A stretch of DNA of 64,000 nt from Pseudomonas sp. dw_612 (GCF_018449725.1 NZ_JAAVVC010000015.1:1-64000); one strand, 5' to 3'. Shown: positions 35,009 to 44,220, counted from the first letter of the stretch. Program-made: numbers and translations. Notes: a model not told the origin generated them from the sequence alone.

Positions 35009-35085
35009 CTTCGCGAGCAAGCCCGCTCCCACATTGGATCGGCGGCGTATACAAATCCCCTGTGGGAGCGGGCTTGCTCGCGAAG
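35009..35085. repeat. REP inverted pair (type A)
   Basis: Inverted REP units between ptxS and kguE, ending about 55 bases before the kguE operator. Confidence 0.9.
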
Positions 35086-35138
35086 GCGTCCTTGAAAACA
35101 CCGCCCACTTGAATAAAACCCTTTTTTTTGAACAAAAA

Positions 35139-35152
35139 TGAAACCGGTTTCA
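35139..35152. promoter_or_regulatory. PtxS operator upstream of kguE
   Basis: A second perfect TGAAACCGGTTTCA, ending 13 bases before the kguE ATG and identical to the one before ptxS. It should block transcription of the kgu operon in the absence of 2-ketogluconate. Confidence 0.93.
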
Positions 35153-35165
35153 GAGGTAAACAACA

Positions 35166-35948
35166 ATGAATAAACCACCCGTTTCCATCAGCCTGTCGAG
35201 CTACGGCGCCGATCTGGTGCGCCAGCGCGGCCAGGGCAGTTTCATCGACCTGTTGGCCGCCGCCGGCGCGACGCGGATTGAATGGCGCGAAGAGTTGCTG
35301 ACCCACGAAGAACCGGCGCAACTGGCCGATGCCACCCAGGCTCGCGGGCTGGAAAGCGTGTACTCCTCGCCCATGGAACTGTGGCTCGCCGGTCAATCCA
35401 AGCCTAATCCTGAATTGGCGGTGGCCCTGCAACGCGCGCAAAGCTTTGGCGCCAAGTGGCTGAAAGTCTCCCTCGGTTACTTCACCGACAACAATGACCT
35501 CGACACCTTGGCTCGGCCGTTGAGCCAGAGCCCGGTGCAACTGCTGGTGGAGAACGATCAGACCTTGCACGGTGGGCACATCGAACCGTTCCAGCGGTTC
35601 TTCACTGAAGTCGAGCAACACAACCTGCCGATCAAGATGACCTTCGACATCGGCAATTGGCAATGGCAGGACCAGTCCGCTGCCAGCGCCGCGCGTTTGC
35701 TAGGTCGGCATGTCGGTTATGTGCATTGCAAGGCTGTGGCGCGTCGGGCCGACGGCAAACTGGTGGCGATGCCGCCCAGTGCCAGCGACCTGCATTTGTG
35801 GGAACAACTGCTGCGGCACATGGCCCAAGGCGTAATGCGGGCGGCGGAGTACCCGTTGCAGGGCGACGACCTGGTGCAACTGACCACCGAACACGTCGCC
35901 ACCCTCGCCCGCCTCGGTCAATCACGGTTGGAGAGCACGCATGTCTGA
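35166..35948 (+). CDS. kguE: KguE, sugar phosphate isomerase/epimerase-fold protein
   Basis: A 260-residue TIM-barrel protein of the xylose isomerase-like group (AP endonuclease family 2 fold). Features include DLLAAAGATRIEWREELL near the N-terminus and KMTFDIGNWQWQ and VGYVHCKAVARR with probable metal ligands. It is the first gene of the 2-ketogluconate operon, where it is named KguE; its exact step is not well established, though an epimerase role has been suggested. It overlaps kguK by eight bases. Confidence 0.9.
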   Translation: MNKPPVSISLSSYGADLVRQRGQGSFIDLLAAAGATRIEWREELLTHEEPAQLADATQARGLESVYSSPMELWLAGQSKPNPELAVALQRAQSFGAKWLKVSLGYFTDNNDLDTLARPLSQSPVQLLVENDQTLHGGHIEPFQRFFTEVEQHNLPIKMTFDIGNWQWQDQSAASAARLLGRHVGYVHCKAVARRADGKLVAMPPSASDLHLWEQLLRHMAQGVMRAAEYPLQGDDLVQLTTEHVATLARLGQSRLESTHV

Positions 35949-36960
35949 GATCGATATTCTGTCGTTCGGCGAAACCATGGCGATGTTCGTCGCCGAGCAG
36001 AGCGGTGATCTGGCTGCGGTCGGGCAGTTTCACAAACGTATTGCCGGCGCCGACAGCAACGTAGCCATCGGCTTGTCGCGACTGGGTTTCAACGTGGCCT
36101 GGCTGAGCCGGGTCGGGGCGGATTCCCTGGGTCGCTTCGTGATCGAAACGCTGGAGAAAGAAGGCCTCGATTGCCGCAATGTAGCTATCGATCCGGCGCA
36201 CCCCACCGGTTTTCAGCTCAAATCCCGCACCGACGATGGCAGCGATCCGGTGGTCGAGTATTTCCGTCGCGGTTCGGCGGCCAGTCACTTGTCGGTGCAA
36301 TCGATCACCGCCGGACTGTTAAACGCTCGGCACCTGCACGCCACCGGCATTCCTCCGGCGCTGTCGGCCAGTGCCCGGGAGATGTCGTTCGAATTGATGA
36401 CCCGCATGCGCGCCGCCGGGCGCAGTGTGTCCTTCGACCCGAACCTGCGCCCGAGCCTGTGGGCCAGCGAGCAGCAGATGATCACCGAGATCAACCGCCT
36501 CGCCGCCCTCGCCCACTGGGTGCTGCCAGGCTTAAGCGAAGGTCGTTTACTCACCGGTTTTGAAGACCCGGCCGACATCGCGGCGTTTTACCTCGATCAA
36601 GGGGCGGAAGCGGTGGCGATCAAGCTCGGACCGCACGGTGCCTATTACCGCACGCATCTGGATCAGGGTTTTGTCGCGGGCGTGCCGGTGGAAATCGTCG
36701 TCGACACCGTCGGTGCCGGCGATGGCTTTGCCGTCGGCATGATCAGCGCCCTGCTGGAAAACCTCAGCTTTGCCGAAGCCGTGCAGCGGGCCAACTGGAT
36801 TGGCAGCCGGGCGGTGCAGAGTCGGGGGGATATGGAGGGGTTGCCCAGTCGCATCGAAATGTCGGTTGAATTTGAGGCCGCCAATCGCGAGCAAGCTCGC
36901 TCCCACAATGGTCCTGAGTCCACCGCAAATCCCCTGTGGGAGCGAGCTTGCTCGCGATGA
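35941..36960 (+). CDS. kguK: 2-ketogluconokinase KguK with REP-derived C-terminus
   Basis: A 339-residue PfkB/ribokinase-family kinase that phosphorylates 2-ketogluconate to the 6-phosphate. The N-terminal part reads LSFGETMAMFVAEQSGDLAA and the C-terminal signature is VDTVGAGDGFAVGMISALLE with the catalytic aspartate. The last ~25 codons (NREQARSHNGPESTANPLWE, then RACSR) are encoded by an inverted REP pair, so the natural stop has been replaced and the tail is about 20 residues longer than in relatives. The fold and active site are complete upstream, so activity is probably kept. Confidence 0.92.
   Translation: MSEIDILSFGETMAMFVAEQSGDLAAVGQFHKRIAGADSNVAIGLSRLGFNVAWLSRVGADSLGRFVIETLEKEGLDCRNVAIDPAHPTGFQLKSRTDDGSDPVVEYFRRGSAASHLSVQSITAGLLNARHLHATGIPPALSASAREMSFELMTRMRAAGRSVSFDPNLRPSLWASEQQMITEINRLAALAHWVLPGLSEGRLLTGFEDPADIAAFYLDQGAEAVAIKLGPHGAYYRTHLDQGFVAGVPVEIVVDTVGAGDGFAVGMISALLENLSFAEAVQRANWIGSRAVQSRGDMEGLPSRIEMSVEFEAANREQARSHNGPESTANPLWERACSR
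36883..36960. repeat. REP inverted pair inside the 3' end of kguK
   Basis: TCGCGAGCAAGCTCGCTCCC (from about 36885) and the inverted TGTGGGAGCGAGCTTGCTCG (from about 36935). Unlike the other REP pairs in the window, this one lies inside a reading frame; the kguK stop codon TGA overlaps its right end. Confidence 0.9.
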
Positions 36961-37031
36961 GGCCCGCACAGTCAGTGAAGATTTAGACCGTTACCTGCTG
37001 CGACAAAAACAACAAGCTCAGGAGCACCATC

Positions 37032-38330
37032 ATGAAAACCGCAACACTCGCCGCCCGCCGCTGGTGGTACATCATGCCTATCGTGTTTATCACCTATAGC
37101 CTGGCGTATCTGGACCGCGCCAACTACGGGTTCGCCGCCGCCTCCGGAATGGCCGAAGACCTGATGATCACGCCGGGCCTGTCATCGATGCTCGGTGCGC
37201 TGTTCTTCCTCGGCTACTTTTTCTTCCAGGTCCCGGGGGCGATTTACGCGCAGAAGCACAGCGTGAAGAAACTGATTTTCGTCAGCCTGATTCTCTGGGG
37301 CGGCCTCGCCACCCTGACCGGCATCGTCTCCAGCGCCTATTGGTTGATCGTCATCCGCTTCATGCTCGGCGTGGTCGAAGCCGCGGTGATGCCGGCGATG
37401 CTGGTTTATCTGTGCCACTGGTTCACCCGTGCCGAACGCTCACGGGCCAACACCTTCCTGATCCTCGGCAACCCGGTGACCATGCTGTGGATGTCGGTGG
37501 TCTCGGGCTACCTGGTTCAGCATTTCAGCTGGCGCTGGATGTTCATCATCGAGGGCTTGCCGGCGGTGCTCTGGGCGTTTATCTGGTGGCGCCTGGCCGA
37601 CGAGCGTCCGGCCCAGGCCAAGTGGCTCAGCGACCAGGAGAAACAGGATCTGGAAAGCGCTTTGGCCGCCGAACAGGTCGGGATCAAAGCGGTGAAGAAC
37701 TACGCCGAAGCCTTCCGCTCGCCGAAAGTCATTGTGCTGGCCTTGCAGTTTTTCTGCTGGAGCATTGGCGTCTACGGCTTTGTGCTGTGGTTGCCGTCGA
37801 TCCTCAAGGCTGGTCTGCAGATGGACATGGTTGAAGCCGGTTGGCTCTCGGCGCTGCCGTATCTGGCGGCAGTGATCGGCATGCTCGCGGTGTCCTGGGG
37901 CTCGGACAAGTTGCAGAAGCGCAAACGCTTTGTCTGGCCGCCGCTGTTGATCGCTTCGATTGCGTTCTACGGCTCCTACGCCTTGGGCGCTGAGCATTTC
38001 TGGTGGTCCTACACCTTGCTGGTGATAGCCGGGGCTTGCATGTATGCGCCGTACGGGCCGTTCTTTGCGATCGTCCCGGAAATCCTTCCGGCCAACGTCG
38101 CCGGTGGCGCCATGGCGCTGATCAACAGCATGGGCGCGCTCGGCTCGTTTGGCGGTTCCTATTTGGTCGGTTACCTGAACAGCAGCACCGGTTCGCCCGG
38201 CGCTTCGTACCTGCTGATGAGCGGTGCATTGATGCTCTCGGTGGTGCTGACGATTTTCCTCAAGCCCGGCGCAAGTGACCGGGTCGTGGCCAAAACCGTT
38301 GCGAAACGGCCCGTGCCTGCTCACCCTTGA
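37032..38330 (+). CDS. kguT: 2-ketogluconate MFS transporter
   Basis: A 432-residue transporter of the anion:cation symporter (ACS) branch of the major facilitator superfamily, with twelve membrane segments. ACS features are YSLAYLDRANYGFAAASGM near the N-terminus and FLGYFFFQVPGAIYAQKHSV. It is the third gene of the kgu operon and imports 2-ketogluconate made in the periplasm from glucose. A ribosome site (CAGGAG) precedes the ATG; the gap to kguK is 71 bases. Confidence 0.92.
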   Translation: MKTATLAARRWWYIMPIVFITYSLAYLDRANYGFAAASGMAEDLMITPGLSSMLGALFFLGYFFFQVPGAIYAQKHSVKKLIFVSLILWGGLATLTGIVSSAYWLIVIRFMLGVVEAAVMPAMLVYLCHWFTRAERSRANTFLILGNPVTMLWMSVVSGYLVQHFSWRWMFIIEGLPAVLWAFIWWRLADERPAQAKWLSDQEKQDLESALAAEQVGIKAVKNYAEAFRSPKVIVLALQFFCWSIGVYGFVLWLPSILKAGLQMDMVEAGWLSALPYLAAVIGMLAVSWGSDKLQKRKRFVWPPLLIASIAFYGSYALGAEHFWWSYTLLVIAGACMYAPYGPFFAIVPEILPANVAGGAMALINSMGALGSFGGSYLVGYLNSSTGSPGASYLLMSGALMLSVVLTIFLKPGASDRVVAKTVAKRPVPAHP

Positions 38331-38345
38331 ATTGAAGTTGAGACG

Positions 38346-39329
38346 ATGACGATGAAAAAGCAGGTTGTGCTGTACAAGAAACTCTCGCCGTTGCTGATGG
38401 CTCGCCTTCACGAACACGCCGACGTGACCTTGATCGACAGCCTCGATGCCGAAGGCCTGGCCAAATTGCGCGATGCCCTGCCCCGGGCCCAGGGTTTGCT
38501 CGGCGCCAGTCTGAAACTGGACGCCGCACTGCTCGACCTGGCGCCGAATCTGGAGGCGATTGCCAGCGTCTCGGTGGGCGTCGACAACTACGACATCGAT
38601 TACCTGACCGAGCGCCGGATCCTGCTGAGCAACACCCCGGATGTGCTCACCGAAACCACGGCCGACACCGGTTTCGCACTGATCCTGGCCACCGCCCGGC
38701 GCGTGGTGGAACTGGCGAACATGGTGCGCGCCGGCCATTGGCACCGCAACATCGGCCCGGCGCAGTTCGGCACGGATGTGCATGGCAAAACCCTGGGCAT
38801 CATCGGCATGGGCCGCATCGGTGAGGCGCTGGCCCAGCGTGGGCATTTCGGTTTTGGCATGCCGGTGATCTATCACAGCCACTCGCCGAAACCGGCGGTG
38901 GAGCAGCGTTTCAACGCGCAATACCGCAGCCTGCCGGAGCTGTTGCAGCAGGCGGATTTTGTCTGCCTGACCTTGCCGCTCACCGCTGAAACCGAAGGTT
39001 TGATCGGCGCCGAACAGTTCGCCTTGATGGGCCCGGAAACGATCTTCATCAACATTTCCCGGGGTAAAGTGGTGGACGAAGCGGCGCTGATCACCGCGCT
39101 GCGCAACGGGCAGATCCGCGCCGCCGGGCTGGATGTGTTCGAGCGAGAACCGCTGAACCATGATTCGCCGTTGATGCAGATGAACAATGTGGTGGCGACG
39201 CCGCACATTGGCTCGGCGACGCATGAGACGCGAGAGGCCATGGCCCAGTGTGCGGTGGACAACCTGCTGATGGCGTTAGCGGGTGAGCGGCCGGTGAATC
39301 TGGTGAATGCCGGGGCGTGGAAGGCCTGA
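38346..39329 (+). CDS. kguD: 2-ketogluconate-6-phosphate reductase
   Basis: A 327-residue D-isomer-specific 2-hydroxyacid dehydrogenase (GhrB-like) reducing 2-keto-6-phosphogluconate to 6-phosphogluconate with NAD(P)H. The Rossmann motif is LGIIGMGRIGEALAQRGHFG. Catalytic Arg, Glu and His lie in FINISRGKVVDEAAL, LDVFEREPL and VATPHIGSATHETR. It closes the kgu operon and feeds its product into the Entner-Doudoroff pathway. The start could be the second Met six bases on. Confidence 0.93.
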   Translation: MTMKKQVVLYKKLSPLLMARLHEHADVTLIDSLDAEGLAKLRDALPRAQGLLGASLKLDAALLDLAPNLEAIASVSVGVDNYDIDYLTERRILLSNTPDVLTETTADTGFALILATARRVVELANMVRAGHWHRNIGPAQFGTDVHGKTLGIIGMGRIGEALAQRGHFGFGMPVIYHSHSPKPAVEQRFNAQYRSLPELLQQADFVCLTLPLTAETEGLIGAEQFALMGPETIFINISRGKVVDEAALITALRNGQIRAAGLDVFEREPLNHDSPLMQMNNVVATPHIGSATHETREAMAQCAVDNLLMALAGERPVNLVNAGAWKA

Positions 39330-39352
39330 GAGATTTGGCGCCTGCCAGGACG

Positions 39353-39562
39353 CCTTCGCGAGCAGGCTCGCTCCCACAAGGGGAACGCATTCCAAATGTG
39401 GGAGCGAGCCTGCTCGCGAAGAGGCCAGTCCTAACAACACAGGGGTGAAGGCTTGAGCTATTTGCCGCTTGCCAGATAGCTATCGCGAGCAAGCTCGCTC
39501 CCACAGGAGATTTGTGTGCGCCACCGATCCAATGTGGGAGCGGGCTTGCTCGCGAAGAGGCC
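39353..39562. repeat. two REP inverted pairs (type A)
   Basis: REP units at about 39353-39380, 39396-39425, 39481-39507 and 39533-39562, alternately oriented, fill the space between convergent kguD and aruH. Confidence 0.9.
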
Positions 39563-39563
39563 T

Positions 39564-40751
39564 TCAGGCCCGCCGTGCTTCCAACAGATCCGCCGCACAA
39601 AGGGCAATCCGCCGACACGCATCCGCCAGTTTCACCTGATCCACCACCAACCCAATCCGGATATGCCCCGCCGCGCTCGGCCCGAAGGCTTCTCCCGCCA
39701 GCACCGACACGCCATAGCCTTCCAGCAGCCGCTCGGCAAAGCCCTGGGCACACAGCCCGGTCGGGCGCACGTCGACCATCACGAACATCCCGCCGTCTGG
39801 CTTGATTGGCCGGATGCCCGGGCAATTGCTCAACCGCGCACACACCAGATCCCGCCGCTGGCGATATTCCTCGCGCATCTGCGCCACTTCCGGCAAATCC
39901 CTGTCCAGCGCGACCTGCGCGGCTTTCTGCACGAAATCCGGAATGCCAAACAGCATGCACAGCGACAGGTGCATCAAGTGTTCGGCCAAAGGCTTGGGGC
40001 CGATCACCCAACCGACCCGCCAGCCGCTCATGGCGTGGGATTTGGACAGACTGTTGAGGGTCGCGGTGCGTTCGGCCATGCCCGGCAAACTGGCCGGGCT
40101 GATGTGTTCGCCTTCGTACAGCAAGTCGCTGTAGACCTCGTCGCTGATCAGCCACAAGTCGTGGCGAACGCACAGCGCCGCCAGTTCCTGCCAGATCTTC
40201 AAGGACAGACTGGCGCCGGAAGGATTGTTCGGACTGTTAAGCACAATGACCCGAGTCTTGGCCGTGATCAGCGCCGCGACATCCGTCGGATCCACCCGAA
40301 AGCCATTCTCCGGACGCACCGCCACCGGCATCACCTTGGCGCCGCAGGCACCGAAGACACCTTCGTAAGTGACATACATCGGTTCAGCGACGATCACCTC
40401 ATCGCCCGGATCGAGCAAGCACTGCGCCACCGAGTACACCGCGCATTGCGCGCCGGGCAACACGATCACATGCTCGGCATCCACCGCTTGACCGCTGCGA
40501 CGCCGGTGCCGACTGGCGATGCTGGTGCGCAGCGCCCGGGTGCCGCGCACGTCCGAGTAATGAGTATCGCCGGCCAACAAGCTATCGATGGCCGCCTGGA
40601 CAACGGGCTTGGGCGTATCGAAATCCGGATCGCCCACCGACAGGAGCAGCACGTCAACGCCCTGCTCGCGCATCTCCAGCGCTCGATCATGAATTTGCCA
40701 GGCTGCCGCTCCGTCACCGGCAATCCGTTGGGTCAAGGCTGAATAGCGCAT
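39564..40751 (-). CDS. aruH: arginine--pyruvate transaminase AruH
   Basis: A 395-residue class I/II PLP aminotransferase. The PLP lysine is in LNSLSKSHAMSGWRVGW. Cofactor contacts are visible in NSPNNPSGASL and ISDEVYSDLLYEG. The N-terminus MRYSALTQRIAGDGAAAWQI and VMVDVRPTGLCAQGFAERLL follow P. aeruginosa AruH, the first enzyme of the arginine transaminase pathway, which makes 2-ketoarginine. The partner decarboxylase AruI is not nearby. It lies 40 bases after a chemoreceptor gene on the same strand, so the two may be co-transcribed. Confidence 0.88.
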   Translation of the reverse strand: MRYSALTQRIAGDGAAAWQIHDRALEMREQGVDVLLLSVGDPDFDTPKPVVQAAIDSLLAGDTHYSDVRGTRALRTSIASRHRRRSGQAVDAEHVIVLPGAQCAVYSVAQCLLDPGDEVIVAEPMYVTYEGVFGACGAKVMPVAVRPENGFRVDPTDVAALITAKTRVIVLNSPNNPSGASLSLKIWQELAALCVRHDLWLISDEVYSDLLYEGEHISPASLPGMAERTATLNSLSKSHAMSGWRVGWVIGPKPLAEHLMHLSLCMLFGIPDFVQKAAQVALDRDLPEVAQMREEYRQRRDLVCARLSNCPGIRPIKPDGGMFVMVDVRPTGLCAQGFAERLLEGYGVSVLAGEAFGPSAAGHIRIGLVVDQVKLADACRRIALCAADLLEARRA

Positions 40752-40791
40752 GTACTTCTCCTATCGCGCGTGCTCCAGTCTCAACCCTATC

Positions 40792-42417
40792 TCAAATTAC
40801 AAAACGCGCCACCATCGCATTCAAATCCACCGCCAATCGCGACAGTTCATGAGTCGCGGCACTGGTCTGGTTGGCACCGGCTGCGGACTGGGTCGCGAGG
40901 TCGCGGATGTTGACCAGGTTGCGGTCTACTTCGCGGGACACCTGGGCCTGTTCTTCGGAGGCGCTGGCGATCACCTGATTGCGCTCGTTGATCAAGTTGA
41001 TCGACTGGGTGATCTGCTCCAGTGCCACACCGGCGGCGCGGGCCATTTCCAGGGTGCTTTGGGTGCGCTGGTTGCTTTGCTGCATCGAGGAAACCGCTTC
41101 ACCGGTGCCGTTCTGAATACCGGCGACCATTTTTTCGATTTCCTGGGTCGATTGCGCGGTGCGATGAGCCAGTGCCCGAACCTCGTCCGCCACCACCGCA
41201 AAACCACGCCCGGCTTCACCGGCACGGGCCGCTTCGATCGCGGCGTTGAGTGCCAGCAAGTTGGTTTGTTCAGCAATGGCGCGGATCACGTCCAGCACTT
41301 TGCCGATGTCACGGCCCTGGGCCGCGAGGCCTTCGATCATGAGCGAGGTGTTTTGCACGTCGTGCGTCATGGTCTGGATCGCGTCGACGGTTTCCACCAC
41401 GCGGTTGCGACCTTCACGGGCGGCCTGGGTCGACTGGTTCGAGGCTTCGGAAGTCGACACGGCGTTACGCGCCACTTCTTCCACGGCGGCGGTCATTTCA
41501 TTCACTGCCGTGGCGGCCTGTTCGATTTCGTTGTTCTGTTTTTGCAAACCACGGGAAGACTCTTCGGTGACCGTGCTGAGTTCCTCGGCGGCGGCCCCCA
41601 ACTGGGTGGCAGAGCCGGCGATCTGCTCGATGGTTTGGCGCAGGCTGCTTTGCATGGCGGACAAGGCGCCGAGCAAACGGGCCGGCTCATCCTTGCCGTC
41701 GACTTCGATGGCTTTGATCAAGTTACCGCCGGCGATGGTTTCCGCGGCCTGTACCGCACGGTTCAGCGGTTCGACGATGCTGCGCGTCAGCAGCCAGGCC
41801 AGCAGCACCGTCAGCAGCGCCGCGATCACCGACACCACGATGATGCCGTTGAAGGCGAAGGAATACTGGTCATCGGCTTCGGCGTCGGCCGCTGTAGCGT
41901 CAGCCTTATTGATCGCGATCAGCTTGTTCAACTGCTCACCCATCTGGTCGGTGCCGTCCTTGATGCGTGAGTTGATCAACTTGCGCAACTCATCCAGTTT
42001 GTCCTGGCGGGACAGATCCATCATCTCGCGCTGGGCCTGCATGTAATTGTCGAGCGTGGTGGCGAACGTTTTGTACAACGTCGCCTCTTCGCCGCCCGCC
42101 GGCAATGCCGCATAACCGGCCTGTGCTGTTTTAACTTTTTCTACCAGCACGTCGATGCGGGCAGCGGCTTCTTGCAGACTCGCCGGCTCACGGTTCACCA
42201 GGACGCGGAACGAGAGAATGCGCAGGCGCAGGACGTTTTCGGTCATGGTGCCGAGGAAGCCGATGCTGGGCAGGTGGTTGCTTTCCATGTCCACGGAGGC
42301 CTGGCGGATGATCGACATGCGACTCACCGCAAACACGCCTAGCACGATGACCAGCAACGCAATAAAGGCAAAGCCGAGGAAGGCGCGGGGCGCGATATTC
42401 AGATTACGCATGGACAT
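40792..42417 (-). CDS. methyl-accepting chemotaxis protein
   Basis: A 541-residue chemoreceptor. TM1 is at about residues 12-32 (AFLGFAFIALLVIVLGVFAV), then a ~155-residue helical periplasmic domain of the four-helix-bundle type, TM2 near residue 195 (FNGIIVVSVIAALLTVLLAW), HAMP and the signalling domain with the hairpin tip IRAIAEQTNLLALNAAIEAA. No C-terminal CheR/CheB pentapeptide is seen. It is followed by aruH after 40 bases, which hints that its ligand may be arginine or a related amine or acid; this is inferred. Confidence 0.9.
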   Translation of the reverse strand: MSMRNLNIAPRAFLGFAFIALLVIVLGVFAVSRMSIIRQASVDMESNHLPSIGFLGTMTENVLRLRILSFRVLVNREPASLQEAAARIDVLVEKVKTAQAGYAALPAGGEEATLYKTFATTLDNYMQAQREMMDLSRQDKLDELRKLINSRIKDGTDQMGEQLNKLIAINKADATAADAEADDQYSFAFNGIIVVSVIAALLTVLLAWLLTRSIVEPLNRAVQAAETIAGGNLIKAIEVDGKDEPARLLGALSAMQSSLRQTIEQIAGSATQLGAAAEELSTVTEESSRGLQKQNNEIEQAATAVNEMTAAVEEVARNAVSTSEASNQSTQAAREGRNRVVETVDAIQTMTHDVQNTSLMIEGLAAQGRDIGKVLDVIRAIAEQTNLLALNAAIEAARAGEAGRGFAVVADEVRALAHRTAQSTQEIEKMVAGIQNGTGEAVSSMQQSNQRTQSTLEMARAAGVALEQITQSINLINERNQVIASASEEQAQVSREVDRNLVNIRDLATQSAAGANQTSAATHELSRLAVDLNAMVARFVI

Positions 42418-42601
42418 AGGATGAGTCTCGGGTGATTGAACTTCGAGCATCCGTGCCGTGATCGCTGGCGGGTGGGCGTGTAAGCCGGCCGGAGCAGCCT
42501 GGCGCCACTGTTGTAATAGGTTTGTGTGCGCCTATGAGGGTTATCGGCTGGACTTGAGGATTTTTGCGGGGGAAGTGGAAATATATTTCAAGGGGTTACG
42601 G

Positions 42602-42621
42602 GTGTTTCAACGGTGAAACAC
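42602..42621. promoter_or_regulatory. inverted repeat GTGTTTCA / TGAAACAC
   Basis: Perfect 8-base arms (42602-42609, 42614-42621) around ACGG, 185 bases upstream of the chemoreceptor start. It looks like a dyad operator or enhancer site; the regulator is unknown. Confidence 0.4.
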
Positions 42622-42645
42622 TTAGAAGTGAGCGACCGTTAGATC

Positions 42646-42835
42646 GCCCCCTCACCCTAGCCCTATCCTCAAAGGGGCGAGGGGACTGACCGAGGAGTCT
42701 TACGAGCTACATCGACCTGAAAGTCCGAGTTGGATTCAGGTCTGGATGGCGAGCCGAACACAGATTTTGAAGTGTCCCCGATCAGCTCCCTTTCCCCCTC
42801 TCCCCTATGGGGAGAGGGCTGGGGTGAGGGGTAGC
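42646..42835. repeat. type C repeat pair (CCCTCACCC...GGGTGAGGGG)
   Basis: CCCCTCACCCTAGCCCTATC at about 42648 and CCCTCTCCCCTATGGGGAGA-GGGCTGGGGTGAGGGG at 42797-42832. This is a third, unrelated repeat family, with the right copy a strong hairpin. The sequence between (about 42685-42790) shows no gene. Together with the dyad at 42602 it accounts for most of the 438-base gap between the chemoreceptor and glycerate kinase genes. Confidence 0.75.
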
Positions 42836-42855
42836 TCTTGAATCCACCCAAAAAA

Positions 42856-43998
42856 TCAAACCTTGCCAGCCGCCATCCGCCAAACCCGCGCAATATCACT
42901 CGCCCGCTCGCGCAACAACCGCGGTGCCTCGGCACACGCCTGCTCCAACGTCATCGGCCCGCTCGCCAAGGCAAACGCCGCATCAATCCCGTGACCATAA
43001 AGCTCCTGATACCCCTCCCCCAACGTCCCGGCAATGACAATCACCGGCACACCCTGCTGACGAGCGATCCGCGCTACGCCAAACGGCGTCTTGCCGCGCA
43101 AGGTCTGGGCGTCAAAACGGCCTTCGCCGGTAATCACCAGATCCGCGTCTTTGACCGCCTCGGCCAGACCAACCAGTTCGGCGACCACTTCGACACCGGC
43201 CTGAAATTGCGCGCAGAGAAACGCCTTGGCCGCAAAGCCCAAGCCACCCGCCGCTCCGCTGCCGGGTTCATCGCGCACGTCTTTATTCAACGCCTGCGCA
43301 CACAGATCGGCGAAGTGCCCAAGGGCTTGATCGAGTTGCTGGACGTGTTGCCGTGACGCGCCTTTCTGCGGACCGAAAATCGCCGACGCGCCATGAGGAC
43401 CGCACAAGGGATTGTTGACGTCTGCAGCGATGTCGAAGCGCACCGCGTTCAGCCGTGAATCGATTTCGCTCAGGTCGATATTCGCCAGTTGTGCCAGCGC
43501 CAATCCGCCGGGCGCGAGAACTTGTCCCTGCGCGTCGAACAGTTTCACGCCCAAGGCCTGCATCGCGCCGGCGCCACCGTCATTGGTGGCGCTGCCGCCA
43601 ATCGCCAGGATCACCCGTTGCGCGCCGGCATCGAGTGCGGCGCGGATCAGTTCGCCAGTGCCGAAAGTACTGCTGATGCAGGCATCGCGCTGCCCGGGTG
43701 GGACCAGTTGCAAGCCACTGGCTTCGGCCATTTCGATGATTGCGGTGTGGTTGTGCGGCAACCAGCCCCAAGCGGCTTCGACGGTTGCGCCCAGCGGACC
43801 GCGAACCGGGGTGCGGCGTAACTCACCGGCGCACGCCGCCAGAATCGACTCGACAGTCCCCTCCCCGCCGTCGGCCATCGGGCATTTGACCAATTGCGCC
43901 TGCGGCCAAACCTCGGCCAAACCCGACGCGATGGCATCGGCTACGCCCTGGGCACTCAGGCTGTCCTTGAACGAATCGGGGGCGATGACGATTTTCAT
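42856..43998 (-). CDS. glycerate kinase (GarK family)
   Basis: A 380-residue type 2 glycerate kinase. Signatures are MKIVIAPDSFKDSLSAQG at the N-terminus, KCPMADGGEGTVESI, ILAIGGSATNDGGAGAMQAL and VITGEGRFDAQTLRGKTPFG. It converts glycerate to phosphoglycerate, the last step of glucarate/galactarate or tartronate breakdown. The second ATG is used since GGAGA would be too close to the first. A CdaR-type regulator and an ACS transporter are adjacent, making a likely sugar-diacid or glycerate module. Confidence 0.92.
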   Translation of the reverse strand: MKIVIAPDSFKDSLSAQGVADAIASGLAEVWPQAQLVKCPMADGGEGTVESILAACAGELRRTPVRGPLGATVEAAWGWLPHNHTAIIEMAEASGLQLVPPGQRDACISSTFGTGELIRAALDAGAQRVILAIGGSATNDGGAGAMQALGVKLFDAQGQVLAPGGLALAQLANIDLSEIDSRLNAVRFDIAADVNNPLCGPHGASAIFGPQKGASRQHVQQLDQALGHFADLCAQALNKDVRDEPGSGAAGGLGFAAKAFLCAQFQAGVEVVAELVGLAEAVKDADLVITGEGRFDAQTLRGKTPFGVARIARQQGVPVIVIAGTLGEGYQELYGHGIDAAFALASGPMTLEQACAEAPRLLRERASDIARVWRMAAGKV

Positions 43999-44129
43999 GA
44001 GCATTCTCCAGTTCCAATGCCTCCATGCTGCCAGTTGCCCGGAGTGATGACGCCGGTCCGCTGCACAAACGGGGGTGGCGTTTGTTGTTCATTTCTACAA
44101 AGTGGGCATTGTGGTGGCAGGGATGGCCT

Positions 44130-44198
44130 CTTCGCGAGCAAGCCCGCTCCCACATTTTGGAATGTGTTCCCGTGTGGGAGCGGGCTTGCTCGCGAAGG
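44130..44198. repeat. REP inverted pair (type A)
   Basis: Inverted REP units about 17 bases apart between the glycerate kinase gene and the cdaR gene. Confidence 0.9.
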
Positions 44199-44220
44199 CG
44201 TCCTTACAATCGCCACATCT

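Noticed and set aside
37440..39224. 594-residue minus-strand open frame
   Set aside because: Antisense to kguT and kguD, which are clearly coding; no recognisable domain.
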